Shown piece after piece: positions 1 through 7,877 of a stretch of 64,000 nt of DNA. A program made the translations under genes and the position numbers. Position 1 is the stretch's first letter, and the number at the start of each line of letters is the position of its first letter. Source of the DNA: Streptosporangiaceae bacterium (GTDB lineage Bacteria; Actinomycetota; Actinomycetes; Streptosporangiales; Streptosporangiaceae); NCBI GenBank assembly GCA_019245115.1, contig JAFARZ010000237.1, positions 1-64,000 on the forward strand, read 5' to 3'. Under the pieces are notes generated by a model that saw nothing but the letters and a program-made list of their open reading frames with translations, was not told the DNA's origin and made no database searches.

Positions 1-117
1 CAGATCTGGATCCGCACCAGGGGCAAGGACGCCAAGGTCACATCAACATCCTGGCACTACGCTGGAAGGACAGCCAGAGCGACAGGCTGGGAAGACAGCC
101 GGGGCGGGAGGCGCGAG

Positions 118-273
118 GTGAAGCTGATCCGATGCGAATGCGGGTTCGTGGCCCGCGGCGATAGCGATGACCAGGTGGTCGGGATGATCCGGGGGCATCT
201 GGCCACCGATCATCCGGTCCTACTGGAAACGGTCAGCCAAGAGGACATGATCAGCTGGATCCAGGCAGAATAG
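118..273 (+). CDS. DUF1059-family small protein
   Basis: Encodes 51 residues beginning with GTG, preceded by a GGGAGG ribosome-binding site about 5 bases upstream. The protein opens KLIRCECGF and ends in a segment with a HLATDHP histidine motif. This Cys-x-Cys-Gly start plus a His-x4-His segment is the DUF1059 pattern, a small probably metal-binding family of unknown function. It lies outside the left att repeat, so it is host chromosome. The 117 bases before it show no start or coding signal I can support. The family call is from motif recognition only. Confidence 0.72.
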   Translation: MKLIRCECGFVARGDSDDQVVGMIRGHLATDHPVLLETVSQEDMISWIQAE

Positions 274-283
274 GTGCCGGACC

Positions 284-322
284 GGGCATCTGAGCGACGC
301 GAATCAGAAGCTCATTCACCGC
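284..322. repeat. Diverged copy of the tRNA-Arg upstream region (left)
   Basis: These 39 bases match 17181-17219 at 33 positions, including 13 identical bases in a row. Both lie 60-75 bases upstream of a copy of the tRNA-Arg 5' half. The element therefore seems to carry not only the att core but also a diverged version of the sequence upstream of the tRNA, plausibly including its promoter. Confidence 0.7.
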
Positions 323-392
323 ATGGCCTTCATCAGCCGCTCCTCCGATCGGGTGACACAGCGCTGCTTGGAGTGTCGTAGACTATCCAGGC

Positions 393-437
393 ACCTGCGC
401 TCGTAGCTCAACGGATAGAGCATCTGACTACGGATCA
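393..437 (+). repeat. attL: 45-bp core with truncated tRNA-Arg 5' half
   Basis: Identical to 17277-17321. It contains four bases upstream of the tRNA and tRNA positions 1-41, through the anticodon loop and into the 3' side of the anticodon stem. After position 437 the tRNA sequence is lost, so no functional tRNA can be made here. It is the host-side remnant of the original tRNA gene with its native upstream DNA. Confidence 0.88.
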
Positions 438-575
438 TTTCTCGACTTCCGCCGTGCTGACCAGGGAAGACGCAGAACACGACCGACCGGCGTGCAGCTA
501 ATCAGATGCTTAAAAGTTGATCTTTAGGGGCGCGTGTTTTGGGCTTGTCCTTCGGTTCACCGGAAGGACAGGATC

Positions 576-998
576 GTGGCCAGAAAGTACCGGCGTCCCG
601 AGTCTGACGTACCCGAGCGGCCCATCACGTTTCGCGCGGCCGAGAATCTAGGGGCGTTCGAGTTGGCCCAGTTGTGGGCCGACCGGACCGCGTGGCCCAT
701 AGACGAGCGGACTCCATACGATGAGCTGTCCGAGCTGGCGGTCATGTCCGCATTGCGGACGTGGCTCACGCGCTGGCAGCCGATCGCGATTCACTCAGCG
801 ATGCTCGCGGGCGCGAAGCCGGAAGCCATCATGGCGGCAATGGGAATCGGTCTCGACGTCGCGTTCCAACGCTGGCACGAGTGGGCGACACGGCAACGCG
901 ACTTCCTCATCAACGGCAAGCCAGGGATCACTCACGAGGAGTACGACATCGTAGCGCGGAGGTTCGCTGCGGTGGGAGTTCGGCTTCTCGCCTCGTAA
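576..998 (+). CDS. Hypothetical AICE protein
   Basis: Encodes about 140 residues from the GTG at 576, chosen because an AAGGACAGG site lies just upstream; an earlier in-frame GTG at 534 lacks one. The protein is rich in Trp, Arg and Ala and looks helical, with no signal peptide or membrane segment. A segment near residues 85-115 (AAMGIGLDVAFQRWHEWATR) could be a helix-turn-helix-like region, but I do not recognise a family. It is the first gene inside the left att site and faces away from the transfer operon. Its function is unknown. Confidence 0.55.
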   Translation: MARKYRRPESDVPERPITFRAAENLGAFELAQLWADRTAWPIDERTPYDELSELAVMSALRTWLTRWQPIAIHSAMLAGAKPEAIMAAMGIGLDVAFQRWHEWATRQRDFLINGKPGITHEEYDIVARRFAAVGVRLLAS

Positions 999-1028
999 TG
1001 GACTGGATGGATGGTCCGGATCGTCTAG

Positions 1029-1244
1029 CTACGGCTCGGGCCCACTTCCTTCACGATCACCGCGCTTGTTCGGCGAGACAATCTTGATTGAAAGTGAAAG
1101 AATTTTCCATATTCCGGCCGAGAACTCGAACGACTCAGCCTTGATCTTGTTTGCTGCATAGCAAACGACGACAAGGCCAGCGAGAAGAAGGACTCCTGCG
1201 ACGATAACAATTGCCAGCACAACGACACTCCCCACACGCACCAT
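1029..1244 (-). CDS. Small single-pass membrane protein
   Basis: Encodes 71 residues. After MVRVGS comes a strongly hydrophobic stretch of about 23 residues (VVVLAIVIVAGVLLLAGLVV), then a basic, polar tail containing WKILSLSIKI. The layout fits an inner-membrane protein with a short external N-terminus and a cytosolic C-terminal tail. An AGGA site lies 5 bases before the ATG. It sits beyond the terminator of the transfer operon, so it is probably a separate transcript. No catalytic motif is visible. Confidence 0.5.
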   Translation of the reverse strand: MVRVGSVVVLAIVIVAGVLLLAGLVVVCYAANKIKAESFEFSAGIWKILSLSIKIVSPNKRGDREGSGPEP

Positions 1245-1421
1245 GCGTCCTGTTAGGGAACGACCATTAGCCCCAGGCAGTAATCGGAGTGGTCGTTACC
1301 CATCCGGCTCGCTGAGGGAGGACCAAAGGAAGGGCTCTGGTCCTCCGTGGACGCAAGTTTCGTATGTGGTTCCTGTTGCTCGCTTATCGTTTGTGCTTCA
1401 GAGCCGGCATAACGCAAGGCT

Positions 1422-1449
1422 ATCCCCCCGAGCGAAGGCCCGGGGGGAT
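1422..1449 (-). terminator. Hairpin ending the transfer operon
   Basis: A perfect 9-bp stem, ATCCCCCCG (1422-1430) and CGGGGGGAT (1441-1449), encloses a 10-base loop. It lies 13 bases past the stop of the last minus-strand transfer gene. There is no long U tract on the minus strand; on the plus strand the stem is followed by TTTG. It may stop transcription in both directions. Confidence 0.6.
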
Positions 1450-1462
1450 TTGCGCGGCGAGC

Positions 1463-1699
1463 CTAGCCCGACTTGCGGGCTGCTACGGCCCTCTTGGCGA
1501 GGCGGAGCATGTAGGCGCGCTTCGCGTGCTCAGCGAGGCGGCGGCGTTCATCCGGCGGTAGTTTTCCATCGGGGTCAACCTCCTTCTCGAATCGCTGGAG
1601 GAACTTCTCAAGTGCTGGGCGAGTGCGTGCTGCTCGGTCGTGCGTACGGCTCCACGAGATTTCAGCGGCTATCCGCTTGTTGATGTCTTTGGCTGCCAA
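1463..1699 (-). CDS. Small basic AICE accessory protein
   Basis: Encodes 78 residues from a TTG start at 1699. The start is decided by an unusually strong ribosome-binding site, GGAGGTGATC, which pairs with nearly the whole 16S 3' end; the alternative GTG at 1720 lies upstream of it. The protein is charged and helical (RIAAEISWSRTHDRAARTRP, then a KRAYMLRLAKRA tail). Proteins of this shape, with an SWSRTxDRAARTxP-like motif, recur beside traB in actinomycete elements; their role is unknown. It is the last gene of the minus-strand transfer operon. Confidence 0.75.
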   Translation of the reverse strand: MAAKDINKRIAAEISWSRTHDRAARTRPALEKFLQRFEKEVDPDGKLPPDERRRLAEHAKRAYMLRLAKRAVAARKSG

Positions 1700-1821
1700 G
1701 GGATCACCTCCCCTCGGCACTACGCTGCGTGATTGTCTCAGTGTTTGTCTCAGCGGGCATGTTCGCGCGTTTACGTGCAGACGCGCGCGCGAGACATGAG
1801 ACGAGACTAACGGTGAGACGA

Positions 1822-3636
1822 TTACTCATCGTGAGCCTCGCCATTGGTGTCGGCACGCCAGCGGCCACGGCCGACCTGGACGGCACGGCCCGTCTTGGCG
1901 AGCTGACGGAGGTACCGGTACAGAGTTGGTCGGGTCAGGCCCGTGACGCGCATCAGTTCGCCGATATCGGCGCCTGCTTCGGGAGCGTTGCGGAGCGCGA
2001 GCCGTAGCGCATCTTCGGCGCTCACGGTTGTATTCCCGTTGGTGTCTGGGGACGTCTCGGCGGGATTTACGCGGGTGGCATCGCTCGTGATCTGGATCGC
2101 GCGGCGTGAGACCTCGTCCAGCTCGGGGCGGGTGCTGGCGTATCTGGCGGCGGTCTGGGTCACTGCCTCATCTGTGACCAGGTACGCGCGGGCTCGCTTG
2201 GGTGAGTCGTTCTCGGGTGAGGAGATCAGGAACTTGCCGGGCGCGTTGAACGTGTGGGCGTGCCAACCTGCATTGAGCATGCCTTGCCCAAGGATCAGGT
2301 CGACGTCCCTGCGTTCGCGCACGCGGAAGCAAATCCGGATATCCATTTGCGAGCGCACGGCGCCTTGTCCCATTACCTTCTGCGTTGGCCGCTGGGTTGC
2401 CGCTATCAGGGTGACCGCGATGGCGCGGCCAAGCCGGGCGATGGAGTCCGCGTAGCCGATCGCGTCGGGGGCTTGCTCGGATAGCTCGGCGTATTCATCG
2501 ATGATGACTATCACCGCGGGCATGTCTGGTGACGGTTCCCAGGTGCGTCGGCCGGTAGTGGTGAGGTATTCCGCGCGGGCGAGCAGCACGCCGACGGCGT
2601 CGGCCAGCAGTGCCGTAGCTTGCTCCGGGGTCGTGGCCAGACGGGCGATGCACGATGACCACGGGTCCAGCTCCATCCCCTTCTTGAGGTCAATGGCCCA
2701 GATGACCACGTCACGGCAGGCGGCGAGGTTGCCCATCAGCACGTTGAGCCATCCGCTCTTACCGGCACCTGTGGTGCCGCCTACCAGGACGCGGCGGCGA
2801 AGTAGCAGGACGCGGCAGGGTTCGGCGTCCTCGAACGGCCCGAAATCGATCGGCTGCGTGATTGACGTGACGGATGGACCAGGCCAGGGGATGGCGTCGG
2901 CGTGCGGGTCGATGTCCAGTACACGCAGCTCGCATCGGTTGGCCAGGTCGTCGGGCGTCGGATAGACGCGGACAGCGCCGCGAACGGTACCGAGTCCCGA
3001 CTCAAGAGCGGGTATCTTCGCGGTCACGTCGGCGATGGTCTGGCCGCGTGCGAGGCGGAACCGTGCCCGCCATCCCCAGACGTCCACCGCGGCGGACATG
3101 ACCTGTGAGCCGACGAGTCCCACGGCCCGGGCGATGTCCGGCCAGGCTTCTAGCGTCCGCTCAACGCGGACCTTGGCGCGCCTGCGCCTGCTCGCCCACC
3201 AGGGCACCGACAGAATTAGCGTGCCGATGGCTAGCGCCTGCGGAAGTGGTGACACGATCGGGCTGAGCGCGGTGGCGGCAGCGGTCCAGGCGCCAACCGC
3301 GAGCGTAACCGTGGCCGCATACAAGCGTTCGAGCACCGCGCGGAGCTTCATCTTTGCGCCGATAGTGGCCAGCAGCGATGCGGCGACGGCTGTGATAGTG
3401 AGGAGGAAACCCCACCAGTGCGGGTGAGTCGCGTGCATCCATGACGCCGCACCGAGTATGACCAAGCCCAGGCTCAGAGGGGCGAGTTCAGAACGGTACC
3501 GCCAGGCCGACCGAAGCAGCATGACGGCAACGGTCTCGGGGAAGTCGTCGGCGCTGTTGACAACCATCATGGGCTGCATGCCGCCACGCCGGATTTGACG
3601 GGCGTACCTGCGCATTCTGCGGTGGCTGTTTGTCAT
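1822..3636 (-). CDS. traB: FtsK/SpoIIIE-type conjugal DNA translocase TraB
   Basis: Encodes 604 residues. Actinomycete TraB proteins move double-stranded DNA between mycelia as hexameric, membrane-bound, FtsK-like pumps. Visible parts are hydrophobic segments around residues 50-145, a Walker A box GGTTGAGKS (about 286-294), a Walker B box VIVIIDEYAEL (D380, E381), a sensor-like ATQRP, and a C-terminal winged-helix domain (about 545-600) where TraB proteins recognise clt repeats. The ATG at 3636 has GGAGG upstream and overlaps the preceding stop as ATGA, so translation is probably coupled. The motor domain appears complete. It is the core gene of the element's transfer operon. Confidence 0.92.
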   Translation of the reverse strand: MTNSHRRMRRYARQIRRGGMQPMMVVNSADDFPETVAVMLLRSAWRYRSELAPLSLGLVILGAASWMHATHPHWWGFLLTITAVAASLLATIGAKMKLRAVLERLYAATVTLAVGAWTAAATALSPIVSPLPQALAIGTLILSVPWWASRRRRAKVRVERTLEAWPDIARAVGLVGSQVMSAAVDVWGWRARFRLARGQTIADVTAKIPALESGLGTVRGAVRVYPTPDDLANRCELRVLDIDPHADAIPWPGPSVTSITQPIDFGPFEDAEPCRVLLLRRRVLVGGTTGAGKSGWLNVLMGNLAACRDVVIWAIDLKKGMELDPWSSCIARLATTPEQATALLADAVGVLLARAEYLTTTGRRTWEPSPDMPAVIVIIDEYAELSEQAPDAIGYADSIARLGRAIAVTLIAATQRPTQKVMGQGAVRSQMDIRICFRVRERRDVDLILGQGMLNAGWHAHTFNAPGKFLISSPENDSPKRARAYLVTDEAVTQTAARYASTRPELDEVSRRAIQITSDATRVNPAETSPDTNGNTTVSAEDALRLALRNAPEAGADIGELMRVTGLTRPTLYRYLRQLAKTGRAVQVGRGRWRADTNGEAHDE

Positions 3637-3977
3637 GCGCGCCTCCGCGGCGTCGGCCCGAGCGCGCCTTGTGCGGCCAACTCGTCGCGGATGTACCACA
3701 GCGGTTCAGCCTCGCCGTCTGAGTGAGCGGCGAGCGTGGCACGTATGGCCGCGAGCAGATTGGCGAGGTCATGGCGAGTCTCCTTGAGTTCGTCGGAAAG
3801 CTTGGTGACCTCAGTCACCAAGACGAGGGTGTCGGCTAGGGCAGCCTGGAGGTGCCGCCAGACCTCCGAAAGGGTGGGCATGTCAGCCGAGAAACCTGCG
3901 ATGATCTGGCGAGCGGCGTCGTTGCGGGAGATGATCTCTCGGAGATTGGTGTTCGCGTTAGAAACCGAGTAGGGCAC
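3633..3977 (-). CDS. Coiled-coil AICE accessory protein
   Basis: Encodes 114 residues. The middle (about 40-85, VTKLSDELKETRHDLANLLA) is a predicted coiled coil, followed by a DGEAEPLWYIRDELAAQG motif. Similar short proteins with an NLLAAxRAT and DGExxPLxYxRDEL signature occur immediately before traB in many actinomycete elements. Its stop overlaps the traB start as ATGA. A structural or adaptor role in transfer is inferred from position only; there is no enzymatic motif. Confidence 0.8.
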   Translation of the reverse strand: MPYSVSNANTNLREIISRNDAARQIIAGFSADMPTLSEVWRHLQAALADTLVLVTEVTKLSDELKETRHDLANLLAAIRATLAAHSDGEAEPLWYIRDELAAQGALGPTPRRRA

Positions 3978-3993
3978 TAGGCATCACTCCTTT

Positions 3994-4182
3994 TCATGGC
4001 TTGGTAAGCCAGTGGACGAGTCCGCTGAGGAAGTGGTTGATTTCCGGTCCTGCTGAAGTCGCGGCGAGAAGGACACCGAAGGCAACGCAGGCGAGTAGCT
4101 GCCAGATTCGTAGACCCATGTAGCGCCACGCGATGTACACGACCACGCCGACTATGACCCACAAGGGAATTGATATGGTCAT
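3994..4182 (-). CDS. Small two-helix membrane protein of transfer operon
   Basis: Encodes 62 residues from the ATG at 4182, behind a GAAGTGATCGC site. Two hydrophobic stretches (ISIPLWVIVGVVVYIAW and WQLLACVAFGVLLAATSA) are joined by a short basic turn, so a helical hairpin in the membrane is likely. The C-terminus AGPEINHFLSGLVHWL is amphipathic. Proteins of this length and pattern are common in AICE transfer operons, in the place of the spread (Spd) proteins, which assist movement through the mycelium; this assignment is inferred from context. Confidence 0.7.
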   Translation of the reverse strand: MTISIPLWVIVGVVVYIAWRYMGLRIWQLLACVAFGVLLAATSAGPEINHFLSGLVHWLTKP

Positions 4183-4186
4183 GCGA

Positions 4187-4342
4187 TCACTTCTTTTCGG
4201 CGAATCCGTGTATAGCGTTTCGGTGACTTCGCCATGCCTTGCGCCGGTACCAGCGACCGCGGGCGCTGCATTTACGGCACCGTGGCCTTGAGCGAGGAAC
4301 CGGCGCACCGCATATGCAGGTGCTGGTTTGTAGCTTCTGCAT
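4187..4342 (-). CDS. Tiny zinc-ribbon-like AICE protein
   Basis: Encodes 51 residues, starting directly after the stop of the upstream gene (TAA then ATG) with a GAGGGGTGAG site. It contains Cys9 and Cys11 (TCICG) and Cys22 and Cys25 (RCRKC), then a very basic tail (GRWYRRKAWRSHR). The CxC...CxxC arrangement suggests a one-zinc ribbon, and the tail suggests nucleic-acid contact. Similar short, Arg-rich, four-Cys proteins occur in AICE transfer operons. It ends 5 bases before the next gene's start. Confidence 0.65.
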   Translation of the reverse strand: MQKLQTSTCICGAPVPRSRPRCRKCSARGRWYRRKAWRSHRNAIHGFAEKK

Positions 4343-4549
4343 TTAAAGCTCACCCCTCTCGTCCTCGCTGTGTTCGGCGGTACGGATACCTACGCCCAGA
4401 ACGCGCCGAGTAAGAGCCTCCACATGGGTGGACGGTTTGGCGACGAAGTCGATGGCACGGTCGCCTCTTCGAATCCCCATGACGACTAGTCCAAGGCCGC
4501 CGATTGCAGCACCGCCCAGAAACGTCGCGAAGGCAAGAATGAAGATCAT
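4343..4549 (-). CDS. Small membrane protein, first gene of transfer operon
   Basis: Encodes 68 residues: one N-terminal transmembrane helix (FILAFATFLGGAAIGGLGLV), then a soluble tail with RRGDRAIDF and EALTRRVLGVGIRT. This RRxDRA...EALTRRxLGVGVR pattern recurs in small proteins at the head of AICE transfer operons. A GGGAGTGATG site precedes the ATG. It appears to be the promoter-proximal gene of the operon running from 4549 to 1463. Function unknown; the tail may contact TraB at the membrane (inference). Confidence 0.72.
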   Translation of the reverse strand: MIFILAFATFLGGAAIGGLGLVVMGIRRGDRAIDFVAKPSTHVEALTRRVLGVGIRTAEHSEDERGEL

Positions 4550-4638
4550 TGGGCATCACTCCCTTTTTGTTGTCCCGTTTGCGGGAACTCCTGTGACCGA
4601 GAAAGTTAGGTCGCAGAAAGGGAGCAACCAATAACACC

Positions 4639-4650
4639 GTGATATATCAC
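4639..4650. promoter_or_regulatory. Palindromic operator candidate for transfer operon
   Basis: GTGATATATCAC is a perfect 12-bp palindrome, and the nine bases TCACCGTGA-like flank repeat on both sides. It lies about 90 bases upstream of the transfer operon start and about 150 bases upstream of the divergent APH-like gene. The GTG...CAC form resembles GntR-family operators, and a minimal GntR protein is encoded at 7548. In pSAM2-type elements a GntR regulator (KorSA) represses element genes. The link here is inferred. Confidence 0.45.
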
Positions 4651-4799
4651 CGTGAGATGAGTGTCGGTGACCTGGGCTGATGAGCTGACACAGCTGCATC
4701 GACCAGTCCCCGAAGTGTGTGGAAACCGCCGAGTGTGCTTGACTTGGGTCAACGACTGCCACTCAGAGGCGAGCAAACCAAGGGAACGGAAAGCACGCC

Positions 4800-5705
4800 A
4801 TGGCTGTAGGCCGTGAGCTGGGCGAGGCACGTGCGCGTGCGCTGCTCAAGGACGCATGCGCCGTAGCTGGCTACGACCGAGAGAACGCGCGTCTCTTGCG
4901 CGTCGGTTCCAACGCAGTGTTCCGCCTGGTCGCGCCGGTAGTAGTACGGATATCGCGACACGGTGCGGATATTGAAGAGGCGCGCCGGACTGTTGCTGTA
5001 GCGAACTGGCTGGAGAGCGTTGATTATCCCGCCGTAAGGCTCGCATCCGCTGAGATTGAGCAGCCAATCGTTGTTGATGGACATGCAATTACGTTCTGGC
5101 AAGCAGTGTCGACAGATGGCGACGAGTATGCGAGCGTCGCCGAAGTTGCCGAAGTCTTTGCGAAGCTACATAGACTCACCGCGCCGGACTCCTTGCAGTT
5201 GCCAGCGCTCGCTCCTTTTAAGAGCGCTTCACGCAGGATTAAAGATAACGGGTGGCTAAGCAACAAAGATCGAAGTTTCCTGACCGAAATGCTCGCGGAC
5301 ATGCGCAGCCGGTATGCTCACCTCAGCTTCGTCTTGCCTTCAGGAGTCATTCATGGCGATGCGAGCGTGGGCAACGTACTTCATGACTTCCGCGGTGAAC
5401 CTGTAGTGATCGATCTCGACGGATTCGCCATCGGCCCCAGAGAGTGGGATGTTGCTCTCACAGCAATCTATTACGACAGCTTCGGCTGGCACACACGCGA
5501 AGAATACAAAACATTCGTGCGAGCGTACGGCTTCGATATCATGCAATGGTCTGGATATCCCACTATGCGTGCTGTCCGCGAGTTCCTGATGGTGACATGG
5601 GTCATTCAGAAAGCTAATGAAAGTGAGCATGTGGCAGAGGAAGCCCGCAAGCGCATTGAAGCACTTCGTACGGGTGCGAGTCGGAAAGACTGGGCTCCGC
5701 TGTAG
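4800..5705 (+). CDS. Aminoglycoside phosphotransferase-family kinase
   Basis: Encodes 301 residues of the APH/choline-kinase fold. The catalytic loop HGDASVGNV (H185, D187, N192) and metal-binding IDLDGF (D205) are intact, and an N-lobe precedes residue 100. Such enzymes transfer phosphate from ATP to small hydroxylated substrates; the substrate cannot be read from sequence. It converges with the XRE-TPR gene with no spacer. APH-like kinases paired with TPR regulators are frequent in actinomycete elements, so it may be signalling or tolerance cargo rather than a proven resistance gene. The ribosome-binding site before the ATG is weak. Confidence 0.82.
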   Translation: MAVGRELGEARARALLKDACAVAGYDRENARLLRVGSNAVFRLVAPVVVRISRHGADIEEARRTVAVANWLESVDYPAVRLASAEIEQPIVVDGHAITFWQAVSTDGDEYASVAEVAEVFAKLHRLTAPDSLQLPALAPFKSASRRIKDNGWLSNKDRSFLTEMLADMRSRYAHLSFVLPSGVIHGDASVGNVLHDFRGEPVVIDLDGFAIGPREWDVALTAIYYDSFGWHTREEYKTFVRAYGFDIMQWSGYPTMRAVREFLMVTWVIQKANESEHVAEEARKRIEALRTGASRKDWAPL

Positions 5706-7175
5706 CTAGTTAGCTGTTGGGGATCGTGCTGCGATGCGCCACAGTCGTGAACTCGACGCAGCAGCGCTGAACTCGACTATAGAAGTGGTGTTGCCGATTC
5801 GGGCGAGGTGTTTGCTGAATTCGCGGAGATAGCCGACGCATCGTGCCGATCTGATCTGTTCGCCAGCGGCAAGAGTCTTGAGGGCGATAACACACGCCTG
5901 CTCCAGCTCACCCGACGCGAGATGTGAGTCAGCGAGCACGATCGCCACGAAGAAGTCGCTTCGAGCGAACATCGTGCCATCAGGCGCGAGGATGCCTTGG
6001 GTGGCGTACTGGACGGCGTCGCGGGTGCGGCCCAGGTCGCGGTAGCAGTGCCCGAATTCGGCGTTCAACTCAACATCGTTGAAGTACCGAATCCACTCCG
6101 GATCGTTGTCTGGGTTACGGCGATCGAACTCGCGAACAGCCTCAGCCAGTGCGCGGTCACAGCCTTTCGCGTCGCCGAGGCGCGCGAGGGCGCGGGCCTC
6201 CATCGTGTGGAAGTGCGCGTTAAGAGTAGGGGTCGCGACGTTGCCGGTACCGGTCCTCGCGGCGCGAGCCAGATTTGCGGCGTCGCTGAAGCGTCCTGTG
6301 TAGGTGGCCTGATGGCTCATCGCGTCGAGAATGCTCGCGCCAAGCAGCCTGTCGTCAGCGGCCTTGGCGAGCGAGAGCGCCTGGACGAAGTAGCGCTGGG
6401 CGAGTCCGCTCGATGGCGTGCTGTCGTACGTCATCCACGCGGCGAGAAGCGTCGCCTCGCCCACCGCGGAATACAGCTCGCGTCCGACAGCGTCGTCGAA
6501 CCTTCCGCGTAGAAGGCGTTCGGCGTCCATGCTCAGGTATTGGATGAGCGCCTGTCGGGCGTGACCTCCACCGAACCGATCATCAAGCTGTGAAAACATC
6601 TCAACTGTGGCACGGAAGCGCTGGACATCGGGCATGCCGACGCCTACACGGCCATGCGTTCCCGTAACCGGCTCGTTTGGCGGTCCAACTAGCCACTTGA
6701 GCGAGGCGTCGCCCCACGCGCGTGGATCGATCGTGCGCTGGTGCGGTTCAGTGGGGTCTTCGAGATCGGCTCGCCATAGCCGGCTCACCGTATCCAACGC
6801 CTCGACGGGAGAATCAGGGAAGGCCAGTCCGATATCTAGCTGTGGCGAACCAGACGACTGGAAAGTGACCGCGGTCGCTAGCGGCTCAGCCGTGAGCCCA
6901 AGAGCGCGGCGCGCTGCTGGCGGGAATCCAAGACCTGTAGCTACGTCATCGATGACGCTCGCGTGCCGGGGCGCGCGGATGCCCCTGACCCATTCGCTTA
7001 TCCGGCTCTGTGGTTTGCCCGTGAGAGCGGCGATCTTCCCCTGAGTGAGGCCGTTCTCCCACAGGGCTTTGATCACATAGCTGAGATCGCGGTTACGGCA
7101 GGCGTCAAGGACGTCTGGACGTGCGAACACTCGATCCACGATCGGCCGCACGTCGGCAACGCCGACAGCCACCAT
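5706..7175 (-). CDS. XRE-type HTH regulator with TPR-like repeats
   Basis: Encodes 489 residues. An N-terminal helix-turn-helix (about 30-80, LTQGKIAALTGKPQSRISEW) is followed by a long helical domain of TPR-like repeats (about 190-480). This layout is common in actinobacterial regulators that sense peptides or small molecules through the TPR part. A GGGAAG site precedes the ATG. It converges with the kinase gene and is divergent from the leader-peptide and hairpin region at 7295-7376, which it may control. The signal is unknown. Confidence 0.8.
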   Translation of the reverse strand: MVAVGVADVRPIVDRVFARPDVLDACRNRDLSYVIKALWENGLTQGKIAALTGKPQSRISEWVRGIRAPRHASVIDDVATGLGFPPAARRALGLTAEPLATAVTFQSSGSPQLDIGLAFPDSPVEALDTVSRLWRADLEDPTEPHQRTIDPRAWGDASLKWLVGPPNEPVTGTHGRVGVGMPDVQRFRATVEMFSQLDDRFGGGHARQALIQYLSMDAERLLRGRFDDAVGRELYSAVGEATLLAAWMTYDSTPSSGLAQRYFVQALSLAKAADDRLLGASILDAMSHQATYTGRFSDAANLARAARTGTGNVATPTLNAHFHTMEARALARLGDAKGCDRALAEAVREFDRRNPDNDPEWIRYFNDVELNAEFGHCYRDLGRTRDAVQYATQGILAPDGTMFARSDFFVAIVLADSHLASGELEQACVIALKTLAAGEQIRSARCVGYLREFSKHLARIGNTTSIVEFSAAASSSRLWRIAARSPTAN

Positions 7176-7294
7176 GGCGCGCTTCCCGATCCCTTGGTCG
7201 CGAGCCTGTCAGATACGCGAGACGGCACATAACCAGTTGTGTACGTCTTATCACCGGATACGGATGGCTTCGGGTGATGGTTCGAGGAGTGGAT

Positions 7295-7351
7295 ATGACG
7301 AAATGCGAACATGGCAAAACCCCGGCAGGGCCGGGGATCGTAGCGTCCTGA
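7295..7351 (+). CDS. Possible leader peptide
   Basis: An 18-codon frame, MTKCEHGKTPAGPGIVAS, begins 5 bases after a good GAGGAG site. Its second half overlaps the stem-forming DNA at 7320-7376, so ribosome progress would decide which RNA hairpin forms. That is the geometry of attenuation. There is no run of one amino acid to name a signal. It could instead be a free micropeptide (CEHG resembles a metal ligand pair) or chance. Conservation has not been tested. Confidence 0.35.
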   Translation: MTKCEHGKTPAGPGIVAS

Positions 7352-7376
7352 GCAGACGCGCGTCGGCCCTGCCGGG
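7320..7376 (+). promoter_or_regulatory. Two mutually exclusive hairpins
   Basis: Stem A is CCCCGGC (7320-7326) with GCCGGGG (7330-7336). Stem B is CCCGGCAGGGCC (7321-7332) with GGCCCTGCCGGG (7365-7376), a perfect 12-bp pairing over a 32-base loop. Both use the same 5' arm, so only one can exist at a time. Together with the overlapping 18-codon frame this looks like an attenuator or antiterminator in front of the plus-strand genes. No U tract follows stem B. Confidence 0.5.
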
Positions 7377-7470
7377 AGTCATCGCAGCTTCCCTATCTCG
7401 TCGGCATGACTAGGCGAGTATTCGAGTGCTGCGAACTGCTCTCCGCATGAGGAAGTGGCTTGTTGAGCCT

Positions 7471-7517
7471 ATCAGAGCAGATCAGATCAGAACAACAGAG
7501 ATATACGTCCTGATCAG
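7471..7517. repeat. Clustered ATCAG/AGATCAG repeats before gntR-like gene
   Basis: The stretch 7471-7490 reads ATCAGAGCAGATCAGATCAG and is followed by AACAAC; CTGATCAG occurs at 7510. A similar cluster, with AGATCAG followed by GCAAC, lies at 8994-9020 before another gene pair. The shared sequence suggests a common operator for element regulators. No matching regulator can be assigned from sequence alone. Confidence 0.4.
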
Positions 7518-7547
7518 CTCCGATCTGGTGTGCTCTAAGTTGATCCT

Positions 7548-7823
7548 GTGGGCGAAGATGGCATAGTTGATCCCGGTTTGCCCGTTCCTGCGTACCGTCA
7601 GCTAGAAACCATCCTGCATCGACGTATCGAAGCGGGCGAATGGCGGACAGGACCCCTGCCATCTGTGGCCTATCTGCAACAGCAGTACGGAGTGGGCAGG
7701 GACACCGTATTGCACGCGCTACGCCTGCTCAGGGAAGCCGGATTGATCTTCACCGTCCCAAAGCGTGGAAGCTACGTGACGCCCCCGGAACCCAAGCCTC
7801 GGAACGAGGACACTTCTAGGTGA
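7548..7823 (+). CDS. Minimal GntR-family DNA-binding protein
   Basis: Encodes 91 residues that are almost entirely the GntR winged helix: PAYRQLETILHRRIEAGEW, then PSVAYLQQQYGVGRDTVLHA and a wing ending GSYVTPP. The usual C-terminal ligand domain (UTRA or FCD) is absent, as in the short GntR proteins of actinomycete elements. The start GTG has only a weak ribosome-binding site and lies just after the AGATCAG repeats, so autoregulation is plausible. KorSA-like repression of the transfer operon is inferred from family and context. Confidence 0.8.
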   Translation: MGEDGIVDPGLPVPAYRQLETILHRRIEAGEWRTGPLPSVAYLQQQYGVGRDTVLHALRLLREAGLIFTVPKRGSYVTPPEPKPRNEDTSR

Positions 7824-7877
7824 GCACCCTCGACTTCCCCGCCATGGCCGATGGCGGGGTACCCAGGCCCGTGGCCG

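Noticed and set aside
4800-5705. Calling the APH-like kinase an aminoglycoside resistance gene
   Set aside because: The fold is shared by many kinases and there is no signature of a known resistance enzyme.
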